Shown here in pieces: positions 9,232 through 15,818 of a stretch of 25,000 nucleotides of DNA. Position 1 is the first letter of the stretch, and each line of letters starts with the position of its first letter. The stretch covers positions 1 to 25,000 of the forward strand of contig CAJNDS010000063.1 of NCBI GenBank assembly GCA_905221605.1. The letters are read 5' to 3'. This stretch comes from Symbiodinium natans (lineage: Eukaryota > Sar > Dinophyceae > Suessiales > Symbiodiniaceae). Under the pieces are notes generated by a model. That model saw only the letters and a program-made list of their open reading frames with translations, ran no database searches and was not told the origin of the DNA. The position numbers and the translations under genes are program-made.

Positions 9232-9385
9232 GGCTCAAATTTCCCAACCTAGCGGTACCTCTTATATACCCCGAAATACTACAACCCTTCTTCAGGGAAC
9301 CCCCAAACGGGTACCCCGTATTTGCGGAAAGCCCCATAGAGGGGCCATATTAGGAGTATATGAAGGGAACCTCTCAGGGGTAACC

Positions 9386-9456
9386 CCAAAACCCTAAACC
9401 CTAAATCCTAAACCCTAAACCCTAAACCCTAAATACCCTAAACCCTAAACCCTAAC
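9386..9456 (-). repeat. Interstitial telomeric array (CCCTAAA)
   Basis: About ten units with one extra TA and one CCCTAA. Confidence 0.9.
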
Positions 9457-9541
9457 CCGAAACCACATGAGGACGGTAGGGTTCAGGATCCTCGGAACCC
9501 TAAAAGGGTTCATGGTTCATATACCTTAGTAGTAAGGTCAG

Positions 9542-9574
9542 TGGTTTAGGGTTTAGGGTTTAGGGTTTAGGGTT
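9542..9574 (+). repeat. TTTAGGG array left of the mobile element, with target duplication
   Basis: Four to five TTTAGGG units end at 9574. The last eight bases (9567-9574, TTAGGGTT) match the eight bases just right of the mobile element (15402-15409). The element therefore appears to have inserted into a telomeric array and made an 8-bp duplication. Because the target is a 7-bp repeat, a 1-bp duplication would look the same. Confidence 0.65.
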
Positions 9575-9609
9575 GGGCTGATGTATATCCCCCCCCCTAC
9601 TTTTTGTAG
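9575..9609 (+). repeat. Left terminal inverted repeat
   Basis: Starts GGGCTGATGTATAT, then nine C, then TACTTTTTGTAG. About 26 of 34 aligned positions match the complement of the right end, with a one-base difference in the C run. Confidence 0.75.
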
Positions 9610-9834
9610 ATGTTCTACACTACTCCACACAATCGTCCAAGAGTGCAAGCAGACATAGTTCAGGACGAGGCACCTTGGCTGTCGCATAAAAGCACGCCGA
9701 GCGACTAACCCTTACACACAAGTGGCTTTTGGAGCTTCGCAAAACCCCATGACCACATCTGCCGGCCGGAGTCTTTTGTTCCCCGGAGCCAGAATACACT
9801 CTGTGCCAGAACCCGCCCGTTTGGGTTTGAAACA
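9610..9834. other. Left subterminal non-coding region of the transposon
   Basis: It lies between the left TIR and the transposase stop codon. It holds a short palindrome, GTAGA-tgt-TCTAC (9606-9618). It lacks the long palindromes seen at the right end. A minus-strand open frame (9620-9868) overlaps the end of the transposase and is not supported as a gene. Confidence 0.6.
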
Positions 9835-11259
9835 CTAGACATTTATGCTCATGAGATTGTTCGCACAAGGGCCGCCATTCGACATGGCGAGACCGCGAAA
9901 AACATCAAGCATATTGTCTCCCACATTAATGTAGAACACGTACTCATCCATCTCATGAGCATCAATATGGAGCTTGCCATACCTGGCACGAGACCATGCC
10001 TTTAGCCTGCTGTTCTCGCTTTCAGCATCATTGGTGTGGAACCCTGTCACACGATCCCGGAACCATTTCTCATGGTTTACAGGGGGAGCACATTTGTACC
10101 CCAAAGCGTTCACGGCCTTGTTAGTTGCAGCCCACCCATCAAAAACGAGATAGCTGCCCTTTACCACCCTAGACTGTACAGTTGCACTCATTTCCTGAAA
10201 TCCACGAGGTTTTCCTTGGCTTGCTTGAGAGCTGCGGGGAAGAAGACGGTATGTGACTCGTTTTTTCCTGTTTGCGTGCGTGAAGACTGCCTTCCCCTTG
10301 CCGACCACGACAGCAACCCAAAGCCACTTGCCGTTCTTCTTCAAGTTAGCAGAGGGTTTCTTGGCAATCTTGGCGGGATGCGCCTTGGCAGGCTTCTTGA
10401 GAACAGACGAAGGTTTCTTCTGCACCCTGGAGACTGAAGCGGGCTTCTTCTTGATGAGGATAGACGAGGAGGACACTGCTTTCTCACCAGGTAGGAGAGT
10501 TCGAGCTGGAAGTCTTTTCATAGCACCATGTTGGACGAGCTTGTTGACATCCTTTCGTTCTGATTTGCGGTTTTGCTCCGCGCCTGCTTTGTTGATTCCT
10601 TTTGACCCCAATGCCCAGCCGTCTTCTGGATGTATCCCGACGATGCACTCGTCTAACACCACGACCTCATTTCGCCCTCCAACTTTCAAAGCCCCCATCT
10701 CATGTAGAGCTCCTCCAAGAGCCTCTTGATAAATGGCCCTCCATCGCCTCAAGGTAGCCACGCAGATGTTACCGTACCCAGCCTGCAGCTCTTGAATGAT
10801 CGCTTTGTAGCTGCGACCAAGCCGAAGAAGGTTCATGAAATGTAGGAAAGGCATCCATGAGTTGACAGGGACTTTGGTCAGGAACCCGAACTTGTTGAGA
10901 TTGAGCTCCATGTGCTTGTGGCCCACACGCTTGCAAGTGTAGCCATACGTGGTCCACCCGCGCGAAGTCCGTTCTTCGAAGGAAGCTTCCTTTCCACATC
11001 GGGCGCACTTCTTGATCTGGAAGGCAATTCCAAATCTCATGAAGATAGCGATTGCACGGACGGTGAGAGAGACGCAGTCTCCATGTGGGTCGAGTACTGG
11101 CCGATGTAGCACGAACTTTTGGAAGGCTGTGTCGGAAGCAAACCACTTCTCGGAAATCTCCGTCTGCCACTCCTTGAAGGTACAAGAAGGTAGTTCGCTT
11201 TCATGAAGTCCGGGCTGGCGCGCACGCTTCGGCATGATAGACTTATCTATGATGCACAA
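9835..11259 (-). CDS. ISXO2/IS1595-like (Merlin-type) DDE transposase
   Basis: 474 residues from ATG at 11259. ATG at 11235 (residue 9, MPKRARQ) is an equally likely start. A zinc-ribbon-like motif comes first: C85-x2-C88, then C109 and H114/H116. An HTH-like stretch follows (about 150-180, YKAIIQELQAGYGN then ATLRRWRAIYQ). The catalytic domain begins at VVVLDECIVG (D203) and continues to LVFDGW (D374). It closes with GFHTNDAESENSRLKAWSR, which matches the HTNxxE signature of ISXO2-like transposases (E413; N410 is the alternative third residue), and an aromatic EYVFYIN tail. Between D203 and D374 sits an unusual Lys/Pro/Ser-rich insertion (about 220-310) that resembles a nuclear-localising or DNA-coating tail. 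The role is cut-and-paste transposition in the nucleus, acting on the TIRs. It is the last gene of the minus-strand set and appears intact. Confidence 0.85.
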   Translation of the reverse strand: MCIIDKSIMPKRARQPGLHESELPSCTFKEWQTEISEKWFASDTAFQKFVLHRPVLDPHGDCVSLTVRAIAIFMRFGIAFQIKKCARCGKEASFEERTSRGWTTYGYTCKRVGHKHMELNLNKFGFLTKVPVNSWMPFLHFMNLLRLGRSYKAIIQELQAGYGNICVATLRRWRAIYQEALGGALHEMGALKVGGRNEVVVLDECIVGIHPEDGWALGSKGINKAGAEQNRKSERKDVNKLVQHGAMKRLPARTLLPGEKAVSSSSILIKKKPASVSRVQKKPSSVLKKPAKAHPAKIAKKPSANLKKNGKWLWVAVVVGKGKAVFTHANRKKRVTYRLLPRSSQASQGKPRGFQEMSATVQSRVVKGSYLVFDGWAATNKAVNALGYKCAPPVNHEKWFRDRVTGFHTNDAESENSRLKAWSRARYGKLHIDAHEMDEYVFYINVGDNMLDVFRGLAMSNGGPCANNLMSINV

Positions 11260-11321
11260 TCAGGACTCTGGTTGTCCTGCGACATGGAAGCTTGCATTGT
11301 TAGCCTTCAGACGAGTCACGA

Positions 11322-11469
11322 GAGTGAACAGCTACATACCGTGGGCGCGTGCTACATGGAGCCTACAGGACAGTGACGATAGTGAACAGCTACATACCGT
11401 GGGCGCATGGAGCCTACAGGACAGTGACGGTGGGCGCGCGCTACATGGAGCCTACAGGACAGTGACGAT
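11322..11469. repeat. Minisatellite between ATPase and transposase genes
   Basis: Three partial copies of a roughly 58-bp unit: agtgaacagctacatacc, gtgggcgc, then ctacatggagcctacagg, acagtgacgat. Copy two lacks 8 bp and copy three lacks the first part. It occupies the 356-bp gap between genes, upstream of the transposase start, where its promoter would be expected. Confidence 0.85.
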
Positions 11470-11615
11470 GGTACACATGCACTTACCCCTGCAAGGACTC
11501 AACGGGACTCAAAAGACTTACAGCATACGCGTGCTTTTTTTTCTCCGTGAGTACAGACCGCCCAGGCTCAAAATTTTCATAGAGACCCGCTGTGGCTAGG
11601 GTGTCTAGCTCAGGT

Positions 11616-13337
11616 TCAGCCATGCAAGATCAAGGCGGCCTCCTCTTCTGGATCCAATAGCTGCGTCTCTTCTTGGTCCGGCAGAACCTTTTGACGGGAA
11701 GACGAAGACGGCATGGACTTCACCTCGGGGCCTGCAGCGTGGAACTCCTCTACGGGGACTGCGACAGATGTCTTGCTTGTCAGGCGACGCTTCGTGGAAG
11801 GTAGGTTGAATTGCCCAAGTCGACCTGGTGGCTTCGTGCAGCGAACTGGTAACGCTTGTGGGTCGGGGACTGGTACGCGAGCTTCTTCATCGGTTGATGG
11901 AGACGACGGTAGATGTACTGGGCGCGATGACGGGCTAAGCTTGGACGCAATGGTTGAGTTGACATCCGAGATGTAAACTTCCGGGAGGCCGGCCGCCTGA
12001 AGCGACTCCATTCCCCTGTGTAGCATCTCTTGTTCCACCTCCACATCATCAGCAAAGGTCGGGGGTAATTCGTGGATGCCTTGCTTGTACTTGGCGTAGT
12101 AAGGCTTGTCTCTATCTGAGAAAAGATCCCCATGCAAATCAATCCGAATCAAGTGGATGGGAGCGTCTTTCTCTCCACTGGGTAGGCGGAGGTACAACGC
12201 ACGCTTGCCGAAGACGAGGACGACGGTCCTTTTAAGAATGGCGAGAACATCGAGGTCTGGGTAGGAGCAAAAGAACTTCTGCACGAGCTTGTAAAACTCG
12301 TCCCACGTGATGGATGTTTGCCATCGCTCGCTCAAGGGTTCATCCTCCTCTTTGAGATTGTTTGAGGACAACGCTCGCATTCCATTCCGGACGAGTTTGA
12401 CGTCATTGTAGCGCCCCGAACAATTTTGGTCCTCCTCTGATGTCAGCCATGACTTCATGTCAGCCGCATCGAGTTTCTCCACCGATGGATCGTCTAGTAT
12501 GAGGCCTTCGTGAACCTGTCCAGTTTTGTGGCGAAAGTTGTCGATCGCTTTCGCTCGCCGCCAAGCTGGACGAACACCTTCAAGACCGAGACGAGTGATG
12601 TGATACCTACCAATTGCGAGGCACAACAAGATAAGGAATGGAGTTTTCCCCACCCCGGGCCAGCCAAGCGTGATCATTCCATAGGAGGTCAGGAGTGGCA
12701 TGACGAGTGGTAGAAGGAAGGTGCTCATCCAGGGCTTCACGCTTCGCACGGTCATCGGAAAGAAGCTCAAGGAAGTAGCCCCGGCAGTGCCTCTGCTCTT
12801 GTTTTGTGCCATGCGAAGGACCTTAGATTCCGGCCAGTTGCTGATGGGGGACCTGCTGTGCGAGTGGATGTTCCGCAAAATCCAAACGTACTGCTGGTTC
12901 TCCGAGTCGTCCTCTGGCGCGTTCTTGTTGATGTAGTCTACCCCTGCCATGAGTTCCTCATCCTCCACAGACCATGCCTGGGTTGAAGAACGACTGACCT
13001 CTGGCTTGTCCTTCTTGTTGTTCAGAGACCACCACACTACGTGATGGCCTGGAAGACGGTCAAGTAAGGAGTGGACTGCTTTATTCCATGCCCATGGGCC
13101 TTGCCGCCATGCAGGGAAATGCGCTTTTCCACTACACAAACCCACCGCATATTTCACAGAGGTCTTGCTCGCAAACTTGAAGACACGGACTACATTCATA
13201 GCGCCGTCCTCGAGGTTGTGCATGATGTAGGACACGGCGGCGTCACGGGGCATGGAGTCGGAAGGGCGTAGTTGCGGCGGAAGCAAGCTGTAGTCGTGCT
13301 GGACGATCTTTTTCAGAAATGGTTGCGAGGTTGCCAA
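11616..13337 (-). CDS. SF3-helicase-like P-loop ATPase (C-terminal part of split gene)
   Basis: 573 codons. The first in-frame start is only TTG (13337) just after a stop, so the true N-terminus is probably the overlapping ORF at 13243-13674. The ATPase core shows Walker A GWPGVGKT (225-232), Walker B GLILDDP (D282, D283), and a sensor/motif C stretch RNGMRALSSNN (N326/N327) with basic residues between. This order and spacing resemble superfamily 3 (Rep-type) helicases, but a more distant AAA+ ATPase cannot be excluded. The C-terminal 120 residues are Pro/Ser-rich and acidic, likely disordered. No HUH nuclease motif was found. Next to a DDE transposase it could act as a target-selection or remodelling ATPase, as TnsC, MuB and IstB do for Tn7, Mu and IS21, or as a replicative helicase. 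That is inference. Confidence 0.7.
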   Translation of the reverse strand: MATSQPFLKKIVQHDYSLLPPQLRPSDSMPRDAAVSYIMHNLEDGAMNVVRVFKFASKTSVKYAVGLCSGKAHFPAWRQGPWAWNKAVHSLLDRLPGHHVVWWSLNNKKDKPEVSRSSTQAWSVEDEELMAGVDYINKNAPEDDSENQQYVWILRNIHSHSRSPISNWPESKVLRMAQNKSRGTAGATSLSFFPMTVRSVKPWMSTFLLPLVMPLLTSYGMITLGWPGVGKTPFLILLCLAIGRYHITRLGLEGVRPAWRRAKAIDNFRHKTGQVHEGLILDDPSVEKLDAADMKSWLTSEEDQNCSGRYNDVKLVRNGMRALSSNNLKEEDEPLSERWQTSITWDEFYKLVQKFFCSYPDLDVLAILKRTVVLVFGKRALYLRLPSGEKDAPIHLIRIDLHGDLFSDRDKPYYAKYKQGIHELPPTFADDVEVEQEMLHRGMESLQAAGLPEVYISDVNSTIASKLSPSSRPVHLPSSPSTDEEARVPVPDPQALPVRCTKPPGRLGQFNLPSTKRRLTSKTSVAVPVEEFHAAGPEVKSMPSSSSRQKVLPDQEETQLLDPEEEAALILHG

Positions 13338-13674
13338 TCTCGGTCATGCCGACGTGGACGTCCAAGATCATGGTACACGTCTTGGATGCTAAGTCTGTCC
13401 TGCAGGAATATGTCAGGAGATCCTGCAACTCCAGGTTGCCGTCCACGTTGTTGGTGTATGTTGGACGAGGCAGCTCGGTCAGGACCCAATCTTTTGAGCC
13501 GTACTTGGTCATAGCTTCATCCAACATGCGTGGCTGGGGCGGCATCTGAAGTGGCAGGAACTGGACTTCTTTGTACACAAATATTAGGCCAGTGTGCTTG
13601 AAACAAGACATAAAGCAGACGAATACGTTTTCAGCAGTGTCAGGCAACAGCTCGCACACACAAGGTGCAGACAT
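13243..13674 (-). CDS. N-terminal part of the ATPase gene, out of frame with the rest
   Basis: 143 codons from ATG at 13674. It reads as normal protein (PQPRMLDEAMTKYGSKDWVL, PTYTNNVDGNLELQDLLTYS) up to about VGMTEIGN. It then overlaps the 573-codon ORF by about 95 bp in another phase, ending in a low-quality tail. A TTTCTGAAAAAG run lies at the crossover (about 13305-13317). One surplus base there would explain the +1 phase difference. The likely story is one protein of about 690 residues, split by an indel in this copy or in the assembly. Programmed +1 frameshifting is less likely. The start is preceded by the twin hairpins at 13705-13759. Confidence 0.6.
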   Translation of the reverse strand: MSAPCVCELLPDTAENVFVCFMSCFKHTGLIFVYKEVQFLPLQMPPQPRMLDEAMTKYGSKDWVLTELPRPTYTNNVDGNLELQDLLTYSCRTDLASKTCTMILDVHVGMTEIGNLATISEKDRPARLQLASAATTPFRLHAP

Positions 13675-13704
13675 GAATGTTTCTTTTTTTCATCGACCGC
13701 AAAG

Positions 13705-13759
13705 AGCATGAGCTCCGTCATGCTTGTCATATATCAAAGAGCATGAGCTTCGTCATGCT
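13705..13759. promoter_or_regulatory. Two tandem hairpins upstream of the ATPase gene
   Basis: Two copies of AGCATGA-6 nt-TCATGCT (13705-13724 and 13740-13759) lie 35 bp apart in the 100-bp gap between ORF 13775-14161 and the ATPase start. The 7-bp stems are identical and the loops differ by one base (gctccg, gcttcg). They could be operator sites for an element-encoded protein or RNA hairpins. Function is inferred from position only. Confidence 0.55.
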
Positions 13760-13774
13760 ATCGGCTCTCTAGGC

Positions 13775-14161
13775 TTACTTGTTCAGGCCAAGGGCGTCGT
13801 TTGCCAGGTACAAGTCCTGCGACACTTCGGCGAGATCCTGCTGGAGTACGTTAATCTGCTTGCGAAGCTGGCTCTTGGTTGTAGAAGAGGATGACGACGA
13901 CGACGAAGATGAGGACGAACACGGGGACGCGGCCTGCGCTACTTCGATGGGTTCGCTGCGATTTGCGTTGGCTCCAGTGCCCTCCACCACCGGGGGTGTC
14001 CCGATGTCATCAATGTGAACCTCTTCTGTGGGTAGTTCCGCTTGTGCCTCACTCATGTCCATGTTCATGGGCATCATGACGGGCATGGCATGGATGTTGT
14101 CCTGATGCTTGTTGTCGTTCCCAATGGCGGGGACATCGGGCTCGTTCGTGTTCATGGGCAC
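13775..14161 (-). CDS. Ser-rich coiled-coil protein (second half of a probable split gene)
   Basis: The frame opens with GTG at 14161, and the first ATG is at 14155. N-terminal Met/Asn/Pro-rich sequence includes PAIGNDNKHQ and HAMPVMMPMNM. A poly-Ser run of about 12 follows (minus strand of gatgacgacgacgacgaag). It ends in a predicted coiled coil (SQLRKQINVLQQDLAEVSQD, then LYLANDALGLNK). The PAIGNDN motif duplicates the C-terminus of the upstream ORF 14152-14595, which it overlaps by 10 bp in another phase. The two were probably a single gene with a tandem repeat. Role unknown. The coiled coil suggests oligomerisation or partner binding. Confidence 0.55.
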   Translation of the reverse strand: MPMNTNEPDVPAIGNDNKHQDNIHAMPVMMPMNMDMSEAQAELPTEEVHIDDIGTPPVVEGTGANANRSEPIEVAQAASPCSSSSSSSSSSSSTTKSQLRKQINVLQQDLAEVSQDLYLANDALGLNK

Positions 14162-14595
14162 AATGACCGGCGTGGCATGGAATGGAGGTCTTCCTGATGC
14201 TCGTTGTCGTTCCCAATGGCTGGGCGACTCTCCTTATCGGGGATAGCAGCTTGTTGCTTTCGTCCAGCACGCTTGGCTTTGAGCAGGGTGTCCTGCAAGC
14301 GATTGTCGGCACTCAATGACCACGGAGGCGATGGATGACGAAGACCAAATGACAATTGGATGTTGTTGATCATGACGCGTATGTCGTGTGCAGAGAGCGG
14401 GAGCCTGGACTCGTGGCACTGCAGGTCCCCGCGGGTTACTTTTGCAAGTACTTCCTCAGCATCTGGAACCTTGTGCACGTAAATGTGAGGCTTTCCAGGT
14501 TTGCTACGCTTCTTGACGGGTTCTGATGGAGATAACGTCAGTCTCACCTTCTGGCCCTTGAGGCATGCCCTGCCCGTAACCTTGAAACCATCCAT
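14152..14595 (-). CDS. Small basic protein, first gene of the element
   Basis: 147 codons from ATG at 14595, the rightmost start in the element. The N-terminal half is basic (KGQKVRLTLSPSEPVKKRSK, GKPHIYVHKV), compatible with DNA binding. The middle is a predicted helical section (SAHDIRVMINNIQLSFGL). The C-terminus (PAIGNDNEHQEDLHSMP) repeats in the next ORF. A 5-nt length difference between the two DNA repeats changes phase and produces the stop, so this may be a broken gene whose product once continued into 13775-14161. About 215 bp separate its start from the palindromic array. No family recognised. Confidence 0.55.
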   Translation of the reverse strand: MDGFKVTGRACLKGQKVRLTLSPSEPVKKRSKPGKPHIYVHKVPDAEEVLAKVTRGDLQCHESRLPLSAHDIRVMINNIQLSFGLRHPSPPWSLSADNRLQDTLLKAKRAGRKQQAAIPDKESRPAIGNDNEHQEDLHSMPRRSLCP

Positions 14596-14810
14596 TGCTC
14601 GACTAAGAGCTTCCGAAATCTACTTTCTGTCTTACTGGCTTGAGTTTGGAAAAATCACACACTATATATGCTGACGCCATGAAGTTGCATCCTCATGTTA
14701 TCCTACCATGCATAAAACACAACAAACCACAGGCCATACATAACAATCTCCAGGTCACAGCCGCAGTGCAGTCGAGAGACCTCGCAGGCATAATTAATCC
14801 AGGACGACTA

Positions 14811-15213
14811 CCAATATTGAATATTGAAAAAAAAGTTCAATATTCAATACCGGGCAGAATCCAAGATCCAAGATCCAAGATGCCCAGGGACTCTTGGGGG
14901 GCAATCTTGGATACCACCCCCGGGCCCGGTATCCAAGATTGCCCCCCAAGAGTCCCTGGGCATCTTGGATCTTGGATCTTGGATTCCCACCCAATATTGA
15001 ATATTGAAAAAAAAGTTCAATATTCAATATCGGGCAGAATCCAAGATCCAAGATCCAAGATGCCCAGGGACTCTTGGGGGGCAATCTTGGATACCACCCC
15101 CGGGCCCGGTATCCAAGATTGCCTCCCAAAAGTCCCTGGGCATCTTGGATCTTGGATCTTGGATTCCCACCCAATATTGAATATTGAAAAAAAAGTTCAA
15201 TATTCAATATTGG
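14811..15213. repeat. Nested palindromic tandem array, 180-bp period
   Basis: Layout A-B-A-B-A, with A starting at 14811, 14991 and 15171 (exactly 180 bp apart). A is an AT-rich hairpin: ATATTGAATATTGAA, a 7-nt aaaaaag loop, then its complement (arms grow to 18 bp in the last copy). B is a hairpin with 58-bp arms and a 12-nt GC-rich loop. Its arms are perfect in copy one (14858-14915 with 14928-14985) and carry two changes in copy two (15124, 15130). Each B arm contains repeated AGATCCA heptamers. The whole 403-bp block is one near-palindrome. It lies between the first gene and the right TIR, a place suited to an origin or protein-binding site. Confidence 0.95.
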
Positions 15214-15368
15214 TTGCTAGAAGGCTCAATCCCTTACATCTGAACACGGTTATCTTCAAGAATGCAAGTCCCTTAGACATTAATAGGGTTTTGTGGTTTA
15301 GGGTTAAAGGTTTAGGGTTTGAAAAAACTTAACATTTAAACTTAACAGAGGCAAATCCTCACGATTGG

Positions 15369-15401
15369 CTAAAAAAGCAGGGGGGGGATATACACGTACC
15401 C
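15369..15401 (-). repeat. Right terminal inverted repeat
   Basis: On the minus strand it starts GGGTACGTGTATAT, then eight C, then TGCTTTTTTAG. It pairs with the left TIR. The sequence 15214-15368 between the palindromes and this TIR has a small TTTAGGG-like patch (15288-15320) but no gene. Confidence 0.75.
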
Positions 15402-15446
15402 TTAGGGTTTAGGGTTTAGGGTTTAGGGTTTAGGGCTTAGGGTTAT
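15402..15446 (+). repeat. TTTAGGG array right of the mobile element, with target duplication
   Basis: Continues the array that ends at 9574. It begins TTAGGGTT (15402-15409), the presumed 8-bp target duplication, then about five TTTAGGG units. Confidence 0.8.
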
Positions 15447-15751
15447 ACCCTGATAGGAACTACTGTAGTACATGACCCCAATTTTAGGGGTCGCTTGGTC
15501 GGTCACTTTGTCCCCAAGGATTCAGGGCTTTGGAGCTTGAGGCCTGCGGCTTTGCAGGTTTGTTACAATGGACTTCCGGTTGCTTCGGCTGCGTCGAAGT
15601 ATTGTCAGAAGTTTTCAAGTTCAAAGGGCTTTGCTAACGATATGACTTAGGATATACATAGAGTAACCTGTCTGCACTGTTCCCTTCAAAACGGACCTCC
15701 ATTCTTTTTTAGTTGGGCTGTGAGGGTACGGGCTTCCCCAAGCCTCTGAGA
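15447..15751. other. No supported gene
   Basis: Non-repetitive sequence between two telomeric arrays. Open frames are short, and none has both a natural peptide and splice-like ends. Confidence 0.4.
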
Positions 15752-15798
15752 AACCCTAAACCCTAAACCCTAAACCCTAAACCCTAAACCCTAAACCC
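15752..15798 (-). repeat. Interstitial telomeric array (CCCTAAA)
   Basis: Nearly seven perfect CCCTAAA units, 20 bp upstream of an acceptor-like site. Confidence 0.95.
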
Positions 15799-15818
15799 AT
15801 CTCTCTTCCGAACCACAG

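Larger units (their letters stand above)
9575..15401 (-). mobile_element. 5.8-kb TIR transposon with DDE transposase, SF3-like ATPase and palindromic array
   Basis: The boundaries come from imperfect terminal inverted repeats that begin GGG at both ends and share TGTATAT followed by 8-9 C and a CTTTTT run. Outside both ends is TTTAGGG repeat, with TTAGGGTT duplicated. Inside there are no telomeric repeats at all, unlike the rest of the window, and the coding density is high. All ORFs read on the minus strand: 14595-14152, 14161-13775, 13674-13243, 13337-11616 and 11259-9835. Right-end sequence upstream of the first gene holds two 180-bp palindromic units. Eight-bp duplications and zinc-ribbon DDE transposases are features of the IS1595 and Merlin superfamily, which fits. 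The helicase-like ATPase and palindromes are not expected cargo there. The two frame breaks suggest that this copy may be defective, or that the assembly has indels. Confidence 0.75.

Noticed and set aside
9048-9353. 101-codon plus-strand open frame
   Set aside because: It crosses an imperfect foldback and A/T runs, and its C-terminal half lacks natural composition.
10036-11206. Plus-strand open frames inside the transposase gene
   Set aside because: They are antisense shadows of a gene with recognisable catalytic motifs on the minus strand.
11713-12986. Plus-strand open frames inside the ATPase gene
   Set aside because: Antisense shadows; no motifs and no splice-like ends.
11616-13674. HUH (Rep) endonuclease domain that would make this a rolling-circle element
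   Set aside because: No His-hydrophobic-His motif with a following catalytic Tyr could be found in either ATPase ORF. NIHSHSR and GHHVVWW do not fit.
14811-15213. CRISPR array
   Set aside because: There are only two full units, no unique spacers (the whole unit repeats), no cas genes, and a eukaryotic context.
14640-15332. Open frames of 230 codons on + and 137 codons on -
   Set aside because: They translate the palindromic 180-bp repeats. The same peptide recurs because the DNA is repeated and self-complementary.
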